From positions 1 through 46,342 of the forward strand of contig CALROG020000033.1 in the NCBI GenBank assembly GCA_943369755.1: a stretch of 46,342 nucleotides of DNA. Direction: 5' to 3'. Source of the stretch: CALROG01 sp943369755. Its GTDB lineage: Bacteria > Pseudomonadota > Gammaproteobacteria > Burkholderiales > Burkholderiaceae_C. The position numbers and the translations under genes were made by a program. Under the pieces are notes generated by a model, which did no database searches, had not been told where the DNA came from, and saw only the letters and a list, made by a program, of their open reading frames with translations. Shown one piece after another: positions 31,717 through 40,730 of the stretch (the first letter of the stretch is position 1; each line of letters opens with the position of its first letter).

Positions 31717-32288
31717 TGACCTTTCAACGCCTTCTTTGGTCTCGCAGACAGGGCGGTGCTTCACTGATTGAAGTGCTGGTGTCTATCGTGATTGCGTCAA
31801 TCGGCCTGCTGGCGTTGGCGGGCATCAATGCGGCATCTCTGCGCTACGGAAAGATGTCGCAGTACAAGGCAGTGGGCACATTGTTGGCCAACGATATTGT
31901 TGACCGGATGCGCGCCAACGGTGTCAGTGCAACCGCAACCGTTACGGCGTATAGCTACGAGATCGACTTTGCGACACAAACCGGTGCTGCACCGGCGGCT
32001 CCAGGCAATCTTTGCAACACGGCGGCCAGTGTGTGCACAGTTGCCGAGATTGCAGCCGCAGACCTTTATCAGTGGCGTTTGAATGTCCGCGACAGCTTGC
32101 CCTCGGGGTCTGTTTTTCTTAAACCAGATCCGGCCATCACTACCGCAATGGACCTCTGGGTGGTGTGGCGCGAAGCCTCGACCGCCGCTGACGAGATCGT
32201 GAAAACGGGCGGTGACCGTGAATGCCCCAACGACCTCGCGGTACCCGACGATGCGGTTCGCTGCGTTTACTTTCGGGTCAGGTTATGA
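31716..32288 (+). CDS. pilV: Type IV minor prepilin PilV
   Basis: This encodes 190 residues. A basic leader (MTFQRLLWSRRQGG) ends in Gly before ASLIEVLVSIVIASIGLLAL, the prepilin helix with Glu5. NAASLRYGKMSQYKAVGTLL and NDIVDRMRAN follow, as in PilV proteins of this order. Cys in the ectodomain (LCNTAASVC, DREC, VRC) likely make disulfides. Start ATG at 31716 overlaps the fimT stop and its stop overlaps the pilW start (ATGA). Confidence 0.92.
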   Translation: MTFQRLLWSRRQGGASLIEVLVSIVIASIGLLALAGINAASLRYGKMSQYKAVGTLLANDIVDRMRANGVSATATVTAYSYEIDFATQTGAAPAAPGNLCNTAASVCTVAEIAAADLYQWRLNVRDSLPSGSVFLKPDPAITTAMDLWVVWREASTAADEIVKTGGDRECPNDLAVPDDAVRCVYFRVRL

Positions 32289-33196
32289 GCCGGTCCATTT
32301 TTCAGCCCGCCGGCCGGGCCCGTCGTCAGAGCGGCACTTCGCTGATTGAGGTGCTGGTGTCGATGGTGATCGGGCTGGTCGTCGTCGGTGCCGTTCTGCT
32401 TAATTATGTCGGCGTCGGTGCATCCGGGCGGCAGCAAAGTGGCGTGAGTCAGCTCACCGAAGATGCGCAGATCGCACTGACATTTCTGGCCCGCGACCTA
32501 CAGCTTGCGGGCTATACCGAAGTCACCGGCGTCAATACAACTGCCGCCGGCGGTACCGCCACCTATGCGCGGGTGGGCGGGGCTTTTAATCCGGTTTATG
32601 GCTGCACCACCGGGTTCAATGAGGTCACTGCAACCTGGGCAACAACCCCGAATTGCGGTACCGGTACCACCCATGTGTTTGAAGCCAGTTACCAGACGAC
32701 GACAGCCAACAGCCACGTCAGCGGCGGGCTTGGGTCTGATTGCCTGGGTGCTGCTACGTCAGGCGTTAATGAGTCAATGAGCGGCGCTATCACCAATACG
32801 TTTACCACCAACCGCTACTTCGTACGGGACGACGCCAGTGGTCGGCCCGAGCTGTACTGTGCCAGCCCTAAATCCGGCGCGCAGCCAATTGCCGAAAACG
32901 TTCAAAGCATGATGGTCTGGTATGGCGTGGCACCTTTGTGGGACGCTACAGCACCCGCCACCCGGCAGCCGCAGCGCTATGTCACCGCCGATCTGGTCGC
33001 CACCTGGACGCAGGTGGTGAGCGTGCGTGTGTGCCTGCTGATGCGCACGGCCGAGCCAGTGCTGACCGGGGAAGATGTGGAGGCCGGGGCCAACCAGTAC
33101 CGGGATTGTGCTGGCACGCTGGCAACCTCGAACGACAGGCGAATCTACCGCGCATTCTTCACCACGGTTGCGCTGCGCAATCGCTCTGCTTTTTAG
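32285..33196 (+). CDS. pilW: Type IV minor prepilin PilW
   Basis: This encodes 303 residues. The leader ends RRQSG before TSLIEVLVSMVIGLVVVGAV with Glu5. The SQLTEDAQIALTFLARDLQLAGY block is diagnostic of PilW. The large ectodomain ends with VSVRVCLLMRTAEPVLTGED and RRIYRAFFTTVALRNRSAF. It forms part of the initiating tip complex with PilV, PilX and FimT. Start ATG at 32285 overlaps the pilV stop. Confidence 0.93.
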   Translation: MSRSIFQPAGRARRQSGTSLIEVLVSMVIGLVVVGAVLLNYVGVGASGRQQSGVSQLTEDAQIALTFLARDLQLAGYTEVTGVNTTAAGGTATYARVGGAFNPVYGCTTGFNEVTATWATTPNCGTGTTHVFEASYQTTTANSHVSGGLGSDCLGAATSGVNESMSGAITNTFTTNRYFVRDDASGRPELYCASPKSGAQPIAENVQSMMVWYGVAPLWDATAPATRQPQRYVTADLVATWTQVVSVRVCLLMRTAEPVLTGEDVEAGANQYRDCAGTLATSNDRRIYRAFFTTVALRNRSAF

Positions 33197-33201
33197 CCGC
33201 C

Positions 33202-33774
33202 ATGAATCAAACTTGTCGCCGTCTTCACCCGCAGCGCCTGCAACGCGGTGTGTCCCTCATCATTACCCTGATCATGCTGGTCGTCATTGGGCTGACGGCT
33301 GCCTCGTCAATGAAACTGGCGATTTCTGGCGAGGGCGTGGTCAACAATTTGCGCGAAGAGGCGCAGGCCCAGCAGTATGCTGAGGTTGCCTTGCGCTATT
33401 GCGAGGGCGAAATGACCCGGGCGTCTGCAGCCAGGCCAGTGGCCGCATTGCAAGATGGCGCGCTGCCGGCGGCGGTGGCGTTGAGCGCAACAACCTGGAA
33501 CACCACAGCAACATGGACCGGCGGCGCAAAGACCGCAGTCACTATCCCCAATACGGAGGTCTACAACAACGTAGACAGTACCCTGCGCGACACTGAAATC
33601 ACCGTACTCCCCGAATGCCGGGTGGAGCGCGTTATTTTGGGCGCGCCGCCCGCAGGCGTAACCATTTACCTCATTACGGCGCGGGGTTTTAGCCCCGGCT
33701 ACGCGGCCAATGCCGATGGAACCACCAGGCGCGGAGCGGTGGTGTGGCTTCAAAGTTTGCTGACGGTCAGTTGA
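33202..33774 (+). CDS. pilX: Type IV pilus assembly protein PilX
   Basis: This encodes 190 residues. The leader ends QRG before VSLIITLIMLVVIGLTAASS. The residue at mature position 5 is not Glu, as expected for tip-type PilX/GspK-like minor pilins. Further marks are EEAQAQQYAEVALRYCEGEM and a C-terminal YLITARGFSPGYAANADGTT followed by VVWLQSLLTVS. It begins six bases after pilW and ends 14 bp before pilY1. Confidence 0.9.
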   Translation: MNQTCRRLHPQRLQRGVSLIITLIMLVVIGLTAASSMKLAISGEGVVNNLREEAQAQQYAEVALRYCEGEMTRASAARPVAALQDGALPAAVALSATTWNTTATWTGGAKTAVTIPNTEVYNNVDSTLRDTEITVLPECRVERVILGAPPAGVTIYLITARGFSPGYAANADGTTRRGAVVWLQSLLTVS

Positions 33775-33788
33775 CCCCGGAGAAAAAC

Positions 33789-36700
33789 ATGAACATTCGC
33801 AAAGCGCTACAGACTCTTCGCATCTTCGGTGTGCTGGCCTTGCTGGCAGGGGCAGTTGTCGGGCCGCTGCAGGCGCTGGCGCAGGCACCAGCGCAAAAGC
33901 CCTTGATGAGCCGCGATGGCGGCAACGTTAAACCGAATATGGTGTTCAACCTTGACGATTCCGGGTCAATGGCTTACCGCTATATGCCTGAAAACTCGTT
34001 CAGGGTCGGTGCCTTCACGGCCACGTTCCCTAACGACAGGTCGATGGCAATGCACCCCGCCGACACCACGGAATTCCGCAATGCGCTTACCGGGGGGGAC
34101 GGAACGGCATACAGCGGTGTGCCGTTTGGTGACCCAACGGACGCCACCAACCTGTCGCAGCGCCAGATGCGTTCGGCTGACGTCAACACCATCTATTACA
34201 ACCCCGAAATTCGCTATCTCCCGTGGGTCAACGCGGACGGCACGCGCATGCCCAACGCGACGCCGAGCTATGCCAGGCTGAACCCAATAAACTACGGAAC
34301 GACCGCGACGGTTTCCCTGGTCATTACCAGCGTGACATTTGCGCTCAACGAAACCAATTCGTTCAAGAACTACTGGTGTAGTGGTGCCACCAGCACACTG
34401 AGTTGCGCCCAAACGGGTGGCGCAGCCGCAACCAAGAGGTTCGCGCCAGGGTTGTATTACCGCCTTAAAAAATCTGCCGGTGCTTACCTTAACCCAAACC
34501 TGGTTGCCAACTACGACGCCTTCAATATCAACGTGCCGCCGGTGGGCGGTGTGTTCCCCAGGCACGCCAATCGAACTGATTGCGTGGCAACAACCACAAG
34601 CTGTAACCAGGCCGAAGAGCGGCAGAATTTTGCCAACTGGTTTGTCTACTACCGTTCAAGGATGTTGTTGGCCCAGGGCGGCATATCAGACGGCTTCGTT
34701 ACCCTGGACAACAAGGTAAGGCTGGGCTGGGGCACGATTCATGGTGCGCCGACCACAATTGACGGTACCAGCACTGCCGTTTTGTCGCAGGGCGTTCGGG
34801 ATTTGACGTTGGCTCACAAAACGGCGTTTTTCAACTGGCTGAGGCAGCGCCCGGTGGTCTCTGGCACGCCGTTGCGCCAGGCCATGGTTGCTGTGGGGCA
34901 GTACTATTCCCGCGCCGACACCAATGGGCCCTGGAGCGACAACCCTGGTGGACCCAACACCGGCCCTGACAAGACCTGCCGGCGTGCCTACCACATGCTC
35001 GTAACAGACGGCTACTGGAACGACACCGGTACGCCAATAGCCATGCCCTCTGGCATTGGCAACAGTGACAACACAGTCGGCCCGGCGCACATTGGTGTAG
35101 GCCGAACCTGGGACGGCTACAGCCCGGCAAACCCCTATCGCGACTCAAACTACAACCTGAGCGGCGACAGCAGAGGCACCTTGGCCGACGTGGCCATGCA
35201 TTTCTGGAAGAACGACCTGCGTGGTGCGACCATTGGCAGCCCGGCGCTGGACAACAAAGTTTCCCCCACGGCGGACAATCCGGCGTTCTGGCAACACATG
35301 GTCAACTACATCGTGGGTTTGGGGCTCAAGGGGCTGCTTGATCCGGACACCGATTTGCCAGCGCTGACCAACGGCACCAAAGCCTGGAGTGCCGACAAGA
35401 TTGACGACCTCTGGCACGCCGCGCTGAACAGCCGTGGCGACTATTTCAGTGCAAAAGACCCGGCGGAGCTGACTAGCTCTTTGCGAACCGCGTTGTCACG
35501 CGCGTCGGAGCGCGATCTGCTTGAGGCAGGGGTTGCGACGGCGTCGACCCTGCTGGAGGCCAACAACCGCAAGTACATTCCCCGGTACAAGACAGCCGAG
35601 TGGTCGGGTGATGTGGAGGCCTATCAACTGGACGCCAATGGTGGAACCGGCGCATTGGCCTGGAAAGCCAAAGACAAGCTTCCGGCCTGGAACTCACGGC
35701 GAATTTTCACCTGGAACCAGTCAGCCCCGGCGGCGGGCGTAACTTTCACCTACGCTGGCCTCAGTGCGGCCAGCAGGACGGCGCTTTCGGGCACCTGGAT
35801 TACAGGCACCACAAGCCAGGCAAATCTGGTGGACTTTATTCGTGGCGACCGTACCAACGAAGCGGCAGACAAGTTCCGGGTGCGAAGCGGCGGTGTGCTG
35901 GGTGACTTCATCAACTCCAACCCGGTGTTTGCCAAGGACTCACAGCAGGGCTACACCACCTTGCCTGGCGCACTGGGCCCCAGCTACGCTACCTACCATG
36001 AAACCGTCAAGCGGACGCGCAATGGGGTGCTGTATGTTGGTGGCAACGATGGCATGCTGCATGGTTTCAAGGAAACCAAGGGGGTTGTTGCAGCGGATGA
36101 CGGCAAGGAGATTTTTGCCTATGTGCCTCGTGCGGTGTACGGCAGTTTGTCCAATCTTGCATCGCGTACTTACGGAACTACCGACAACTACCACACCTTC
36201 TTTGTGGATGGTTCGCTGGCCGAGGCTGATGTCGTTGCGGCACCCCCCGGTGGAGGTGCAGAGGGTTGGCGCAATTATCTGGTGGGGTCTACCGGCGCGG
36301 GGGCGCGCGCGGTATTTGCAATCGATGTGACCGATCCAGAGAATCTTGGCGCGTCGTCAGTCCGCTGGGAAGTCAACTCCATTGCCGAATCGGAACTGGG
36401 CTATACGCTGTTTCCGATACAGACCGGAATACTGCCAAACGGCCAATGGGTTGCGATTTTTGGCAACGGGTATGGTGGGGCGTCCGGGCAGGCCTACCTG
36501 TTCGTTGTAGATATTGGCACCGGAAATGTGCGCAAGCTGGCGGTTGGGGCAGCAGGCAGCAACGGCTTGGGTGGCGTGGGCGTTGAACGCGATGCCAGTG
36601 GCTATATCCGCAGTGTCTACGCAGGCGACCTGCAAGGCAGCCTCTGGAGGTTTGACTACAACGCGGGTGCGTCGTCTTTCTTCGTGGTGGGCAACAGCAA

Positions 36701-37568
36701 TACCGCAATGTTCCAGGCCAGAGATTCGGGTGGCGTTGTGCAGCCTATTTTGCAGCCCCCAGCGATTTTTGACCATTCGCAGGGTGGCAAGATAGTGGTG
36801 TTTGGCACAGGGCGCCTGATTACTGAAACCGATGCCGACTCAACGGCGGCGCAAAGCATTTACGCATTGCGTGACAAAGCGCCAGAGAGCCTGACCTTCC
36901 CGTTGACTCGGTCCAATCTCGGCACGCGTACGGTGTCCAGTTTCAGCGGCACCGGGGCTGCGTCAGCGCAAACCTTCTTTGACTTCGCGGGTGAGCCAAT
37001 TGACTGGACGACCAAGCGTGGTTGGTACGTGGATCTTCAGCCTACCGGGTTCAGTGGTCTGAGGGTGATTTACCCGCCGCAGCGAATCGACACGCGGTTT
37101 GTGCTGGTGAGTGCCGTGACGCCCGCGCAAAACATTGCGGCCTGTGAACAGTCAACTGGCCGAGGCGTAAACTTTATCTTGCAGGTTGAAACCGGCCTGG
37201 CACCCACCGTGGTCACGAGTTCCGGTACCGGTACGGTGACCTCGGGGGCAACTATCTTCGACACCAACGGTGACGGTGTCGTTAACGCCTCCGACGCGGC
37301 AACCACCGGCTACACCACCAACGCAGACGGTGTCGATGCGATCTTGACGCAAGGCGGTGGCGGCGGTGGTGGTGGTGGTGGCGGTTGCGAGAGTGGCAGT
37401 TCGGGCATCAGCATTCAGAATACAACTGGGCAACAGAAGGCTTGCGTGCCGCCGCCTTGCATTGGTGCGGCGTGTCCGTGCGTTGGCGCGGCTTGTGCTG
37501 CTGCTGGCGGTGGTACAGTCGCTCGTGAGCGTAGCTGGCGGCGTCTCATCAATCCCCCACTGCGTTAA
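33789..37568 (+). CDS. pilY1: Type IV pilus tip adhesin PilY1
   Basis: This encodes 1259 residues. A signal peptide (LRIFGVLALLAGAVVGPLQA then LAQA) is followed by a von Willebrand A-like part beginning VKPNMVFNLDDSGSMAYRYM, with a DxSGS metal site. The C-terminal half is the PilY1 beta-propeller, with VLYVGGNDGMLHGFKETKGV, EIFAYVPRAVYGSL and VFGTGRLITETDADS. Near the end, FDTNGDGVVNASDA is an EF-hand/dockerin-like calcium loop. Then come 11 consecutive Gly (37353-37385) and a Cys-rich tail (CVPPPCIGAACPCVGAAC). PilY1 sits at the pilus tip and affects adhesion, retraction and surface sensing. ATG at 33789 follows a CCGGAG-type site; the longer upstream frame overlaps pilX. Confidence 0.95.
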   Translation: MNIRKALQTLRIFGVLALLAGAVVGPLQALAQAPAQKPLMSRDGGNVKPNMVFNLDDSGSMAYRYMPENSFRVGAFTATFPNDRSMAMHPADTTEFRNALTGGDGTAYSGVPFGDPTDATNLSQRQMRSADVNTIYYNPEIRYLPWVNADGTRMPNATPSYARLNPINYGTTATVSLVITSVTFALNETNSFKNYWCSGATSTLSCAQTGGAAATKRFAPGLYYRLKKSAGAYLNPNLVANYDAFNINVPPVGGVFPRHANRTDCVATTTSCNQAEERQNFANWFVYYRSRMLLAQGGISDGFVTLDNKVRLGWGTIHGAPTTIDGTSTAVLSQGVRDLTLAHKTAFFNWLRQRPVVSGTPLRQAMVAVGQYYSRADTNGPWSDNPGGPNTGPDKTCRRAYHMLVTDGYWNDTGTPIAMPSGIGNSDNTVGPAHIGVGRTWDGYSPANPYRDSNYNLSGDSRGTLADVAMHFWKNDLRGATIGSPALDNKVSPTADNPAFWQHMVNYIVGLGLKGLLDPDTDLPALTNGTKAWSADKIDDLWHAALNSRGDYFSAKDPAELTSSLRTALSRASERDLLEAGVATASTLLEANNRKYIPRYKTAEWSGDVEAYQLDANGGTGALAWKAKDKLPAWNSRRIFTWNQSAPAAGVTFTYAGLSAASRTALSGTWITGTTSQANLVDFIRGDRTNEAADKFRVRSGGVLGDFINSNPVFAKDSQQGYTTLPGALGPSYATYHETVKRTRNGVLYVGGNDGMLHGFKETKGVVAADDGKEIFAYVPRAVYGSLSNLASRTYGTTDNYHTFFVDGSLAEADVVAAPPGGGAEGWRNYLVGSTGAGARAVFAIDVTDPENLGASSVRWEVNSIAESELGYTLFPIQTGILPNGQWVAIFGNGYGGASGQAYLFVVDIGTGNVRKLAVGAAGSNGLGGVGVERDASGYIRSVYAGDLQGSLWRFDYNAGASSFFVVGNSNTAMFQARDSGGVVQPILQPPAIFDHSQGGKIVVFGTGRLITETDADSTAAQSIYALRDKAPESLTFPLTRSNLGTRTVSSFSGTGAASAQTFFDFAGEPIDWTTKRGWYVDLQPTGFSGLRVIYPPQRIDTRFVLVSAVTPAQNIAACEQSTGRGVNFILQVETGLAPTVVTSSGTGTVTSGATIFDTNGDGVVNASDAATTGYTTNADGVDAILTQGGGGGGGGGGGCESGSSGISIQNTTGQQKACVPPPCIGAACPCVGAACAAAGGGTVARERSWRRLINPPLR

Positions 37569-37580
37569 AGAGGTGCTTGT

Positions 37581-37985
37581 ATGAATGTGTTTGTCAAAAA
37601 GTCCGCTGGCTTCACGCTGATCGAGTTGATGGTGGTGGTTGCGATCGTCGGCATACTGGCTGCCATCGCTGTCCCGGCGTACACGAGCTATGTTTCGCGT
37701 GGCCACCGGGCGGATGCCCGGTCCACCTTGCTTGAGGCGGCCCAGTTTCAGCAGCGCTACTATTCCTCGCGCAGCGACTACACAACCACATTGCCAGCCC
37801 GGCTACAGCAGGCTCCGGCCGAAGGGACGGCCCGGTACACGCTGTCAGTTACTTTTGTCACTGGGGCCTACACCCTGACAGCGGCCCCGGTTTTGGCGGA
37901 TACAACATGCGGAGATCTGACGTTGTCGCATACAGGTGCCAAGGGCAGCTCCCTTGGCACGCCGGCAGAGTGCTGGAAAAAATAG
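37581..37985 (+). CDS. pilE: Type IV pilin PilE
   Basis: This encodes 134 residues. The leader MNVFVKKSAG ends in Gly before FTLIELMVVVAIVGILAAIA, the canonical N-methyl-Phe prepilin motif with Glu5. AVPAYTSYVSRGHRADARST and LLEAAQFQQRYYSSR are typical of PilE minor pilins, and TCGDL...AECWKK would form the C-terminal disulfide loop. AGAGG-type ribosome binding (AAAGAGG) precedes ATG. It closes the operon and faces nrdR. Confidence 0.94.
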   Translation: MNVFVKKSAGFTLIELMVVVAIVGILAAIAVPAYTSYVSRGHRADARSTLLEAAQFQQRYYSSRSDYTTTLPARLQQAPAEGTARYTLSVTFVTGAYTLTAAPVLADTTCGDLTLSHTGAKGSSLGTPAECWKK

Positions 37986-38006
37986 CAACCGCTTCGCTGA
38001 CGCCCC

Positions 38007-38456
38007 TTAGCGCCGCACCTCGTCCACCAGCGCCCTGAACTCGTCAATATCTTCAAAGCTGCGGTAAACGCTGGCAAAGCGCACATAGGCCACTTTGTCC
38101 AGCTTTTTCAGCTCGCGCATCACCAGTTCACCAATGCGGTTGGACGGGATTTCCCGCACACCCAGGCTCAGCAGCTTTTCTTCAATGCGTTCGATGGCGC
38201 TGTCGACTTGTTCGGTGCTCACTGGGCGCTTGCGCAGCGCCAGGTTCATGGACGCCAGCAGCTTGGCACGCTCGAACTCAATGCGCCGGCCGTCTTTTTT
38301 GACCACCGTCGGGTAGTTGACGTCGGGCCGCTCGTAGGTGGTGAAGCGCTTTTCGCAGGCGCCGCACTGGCGCCGCCTGCGGATGAAGTCCCCGTCTTCA
38401 GACACCCGGGTTTCAATCACCTGGGTTTCTGCGTGGCTGCAGAAGGGGCATTTCAT
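38007..38456 (-). CDS. nrdR: Transcriptional repressor NrdR
   Basis: This encodes 149 residues, the standard size. Zinc ribbon Cys are at 3, 6, 31 and 34 (MKCPFCSH ... QCGACEKRFTTYE). An ATP-cone follows (VVKKDGRRIEFERAKLLASM). NrdR senses ATP/dATP and represses ribonucleotide reductase genes at NrdR boxes. It lies 31 bp after glyA in the same direction, a conserved order in Burkholderiales. Confidence 0.97.
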   Translation of the reverse strand: MKCPFCSHAETQVIETRVSEDGDFIRRRRQCGACEKRFTTYERPDVNYPTVVKKDGRRIEFERAKLLASMNLALRKRPVSTEQVDSAIERIEEKLLSLGVREIPSNRIGELVMRELKKLDKVAYVRFASVYRSFEDIDEFRALVDEVRR

Positions 38457-38487
38457 GCCGGGCTGACCGCGTGCAGCGTTGCCGCCA

Positions 38488-39732
38488 TTACTTGTAGACC
38501 GGGAAGCGTGCGGTCAGGGCGTTGACCTTGGCGCGCACGGCGGCAATGTTGGCCGCGTCGCGCGGGTTGTCCAGCACGTCGGCGATCAGGTTGGCGGTGA
38601 GGCGCGCTTCTTCTTCACGGAAGCCGCGGGTGGTCAGGGCCGGGGTGCCGATGCGCACACCGCTGGTCACCATTGGCTTTTCGGGGTCATTGGGGATGGC
38701 ATTCTTGTTGATGGTCATGTGGGCGCTGCCCAGCACGGCCTCGGCTTCCTTGCCGGTGATGCCCTTGGCGCGCAGGTCTACCAGCATCACGTGGCTCTCT
38801 GTGCGGCCACTGACGATGCGCAGGCCGCGCTGCACCAGCGTTTCGGCCACCACCACCGCGTTTTTGGCCACCTGTTGCTGGTAAACCTTGAACTCTGGTT
38901 GCAGGGCTTCCTTGAAGGCCACCGCCTTGGCGGCTATGACGTGCATCAGCGGGCCGCCTTGCAGGCCTGGGAAGATGGCGCTGTTGATGGCTTTTTCATG
39001 CTCGGCCTTCATCAAAATGATGCCGCCACGCGGGCCGCGCAGGCTCTTGTGGGTGGTCGAGGTCACCACATCGGCATGCGGCACCGGGTTGGGGTACACG
39101 CCCGCCGCAATCAGGCCGGCGTAGTGGGCCATGTCGACCATGAAAATGGCCCCCACCGCCTTGGCCACTTTGGCAAAGCGCTCAAAATCAATGCGCAGGC
39201 TGTAGGCCGATGCGCCCGCAATGATCAGCTTGGGGCGGGCCTCGTGGGCTTTGCGCTCCATGGCGTCGTAGTCGATCTCTTCCTTGTCGTTCAGGCCGTA
39301 GCTGACCACGTTGAACCATTTGCCGCTCATGTTCAGTGCCATGCCGTGCGTCAGGTGGCCGCCTTCGGCCAGGCTCATGCCCATGATGGTGTCGCCGGGC
39401 TTCAGAAAGGCCAGGAATACGGCCTCATTGGCCGAGGCACCGCAGTGCGGTTGCACGTTGGCGGCATCGGCACCAAAAATTTGCTTGACGCGGTCGATGG
39501 CCAGTTGCTCGGCCACGTCAACATGTTCACAGCCACCGTAGTAGCGCTTGCCGGGGTAGCCCTCGGCGTATTTGTTGGTGAGCTGGGTGCCTTGCGCCGC
39601 CATGACTGCGGGCGAGGCGTAGTTTTCGCTGGCAATCAGCTCGATATGGTGTTCCTGGCGCGCGTTTTCGGCCAGGATGGCGGCCCACAGTTCGGGGTCG
39701 GTTTGTTCAACAAGAATATTGCGGTCGTACAT
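38488..39732 (-). CDS. glyA: Serine hydroxymethyltransferase
   Basis: This encodes 414 residues. It interconverts serine and glycine with tetrahydrofolate, supplying one-carbon units. Seen are NYASPAVMAAQGTQLTNKYA, GYPGKRYYGGCEHVD, VQPHCGASANEAVFLAFLKP, FMVDMAHYAGLIAAGVYPNP and VVTSTTHKSLRGPRGG, whose Lys binds PLP. ATG at 39732 has AAGGA eight bases upstream. The 179-bp upstream gap contains a short codon-biased frame ending in this ribosome site (see 39744-39839). Confidence 0.98.
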   Translation of the reverse strand: MYDRNILVEQTDPELWAAILAENARQEHHIELIASENYASPAVMAAQGTQLTNKYAEGYPGKRYYGGCEHVDVAEQLAIDRVKQIFGADAANVQPHCGASANEAVFLAFLKPGDTIMGMSLAEGGHLTHGMALNMSGKWFNVVSYGLNDKEEIDYDAMERKAHEARPKLIIAGASAYSLRIDFERFAKVAKAVGAIFMVDMAHYAGLIAAGVYPNPVPHADVVTSTTHKSLRGPRGGIILMKAEHEKAINSAIFPGLQGGPLMHVIAAKAVAFKEALQPEFKVYQQQVAKNAVVVAETLVQRGLRIVSGRTESHVMLVDLRAKGITGKEAEAVLGSAHMTINKNAIPNDPEKPMVTSGVRIGTPALTTRGFREEEARLTANLIADVLDNPRDAANIAAVRAKVNALTARFPVYK

Positions 39733-39743
39733 GGCGGCAGTCC

Positions 39744-39839
39744 TTAGACGTTGGTCCCGGTGTGAAACCAGGGCTGCCCAGGCGAACGGCTGATCACCCT
39801 GGCAATGCCGGGGCGGTGCGCTTCCCAGTGGTCGTCCAC
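39744..39839 (-). CDS. Possible short leader ORF or gene remnant upstream of glyA
   Basis: A GTG-initiated frame of 31 codons (VDDHWEAHRPGIARVISRSP then GQPWFHTGTNV) ends in TAA overlapping the glyA ribosome site. The frame is open for 18 further sense codons upstream without ATG. Codons are strongly G/C-ending. No ribosome site is clear. It may be a leader peptide, the tail of a lost gene, or chance in high-GC DNA. Confidence 0.25.
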   Translation of the reverse strand: MDDHWEAHRPGIARVISRSPGQPWFHTGTNV

Positions 39840-39911
39840 GTCAGCAGCGGTACCCGCGAGGGGTGCCGCGCCTATCGCCAGTCGCGCACGGGGCTAGTGT
39901 AGCCTAGCGGC

Positions 39912-40730
39912 TCAGGAAATCGACAGTGCCGCCACTTTGTCCAGCGCCGGTGCTGGGGCCGGGGGCGCGGCCACCGGGATCAGCTGCGCCGCAGCGGGCA
40001 GGGTGGTGGGTACGGCGCGCCCGCCTGCGACTTGCAGCAGGCGCTGGTGCTCGGCCAGCACTTTGCCGGCGTAGCCGCCGTCGTCTTCCAGGTTGGCGGC
40101 ACCCACATAGAACTTGAGCCCACCCTCCAGCGAACCGGCCCGGGCAATGCACTCTTGCAGCACCTTCACGCCCACGCGCAGGTTGGTCACCGGGTCGAAA
40201 GCTGCCAACTTTCCGCCAAAACTGGCGTACTTGTCGCTGTGAATGCCGGTCATCACCTGCATCAAGCCTTGTGCCCCGACCGGGCTTTGGGCAAACGGGT
40301 TAAAGCCGGACTCCACCGCCATCACCGCCAGGATCAGGGTCGGGTCGATCTTGGTGCGGGCACCAATTTCATAGGCTTCCGCCACCAGGGCGCCGACCGG
40401 CTCGGGGGCCACGCGGTACTTGCGGCTGAGCCAATAGGCTACGGCAGCCTGCTGTTTGGGCAGGCTCTTGGGGTTGGTGGCGGTGGCGCGCTCTACGGCG
40501 TCGCTTTCCACTTCCATGCCAACGATGGCAATCTGGCGGGCTTGCAGCCAGCCAATCAGTTTAACTTCGCCGGCCTGACGCAAGTCGGGCCGGGCAGTCA
40601 GGGTGACCACCGCAAAAACGACCGTCAGCCCAACCAGGGCAAAGCCGTTGTGTGTGATCTCAAAAAAGCCCTGGGCAACATCGGATGCGAAGGTTCGCAG
40701 GCCCTGGGCGATTCGTCCTAACGCTGTCAT
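39912..40730 (-). CDS. Lytic transglycosylase (SLT domain), membrane anchored
   Basis: This encodes 272 residues. One N-terminal hydrophobic segment (GFALVGLTVVFAVVTLTA, about 29-46) acts as an uncleaved anchor or signal. The SLT catalytic domain spans about 105-235: TKIDPTLILAVMAVESGFNPFAQS carries the catalytic Glu, followed by VGAQGLMQVM and FDPVTNLRVGVKVLQECIAR. It would cleave peptidoglycan glycan strands with 1,6-anhydro product. The C-terminus is Pro/Ala-rich and of low complexity. It lies upstream of glyA on the same strand with a 179-bp gap, so probably a separate unit. Confidence 0.92.
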   Translation of the reverse strand: MTALGRIAQGLRTFASDVAQGFFEITHNGFALVGLTVVFAVVTLTARPDLRQAGEVKLIGWLQARQIAIVGMEVESDAVERATATNPKSLPKQQAAVAYWLSRKYRVAPEPVGALVAEAYEIGARTKIDPTLILAVMAVESGFNPFAQSPVGAQGLMQVMTGIHSDKYASFGGKLAAFDPVTNLRVGVKVLQECIARAGSLEGGLKFYVGAANLEDDGGYAGKVLAEHQRLLQVAGGRAVPTTLPAAAQLIPVAAPPAPAPALDKVAALSIS

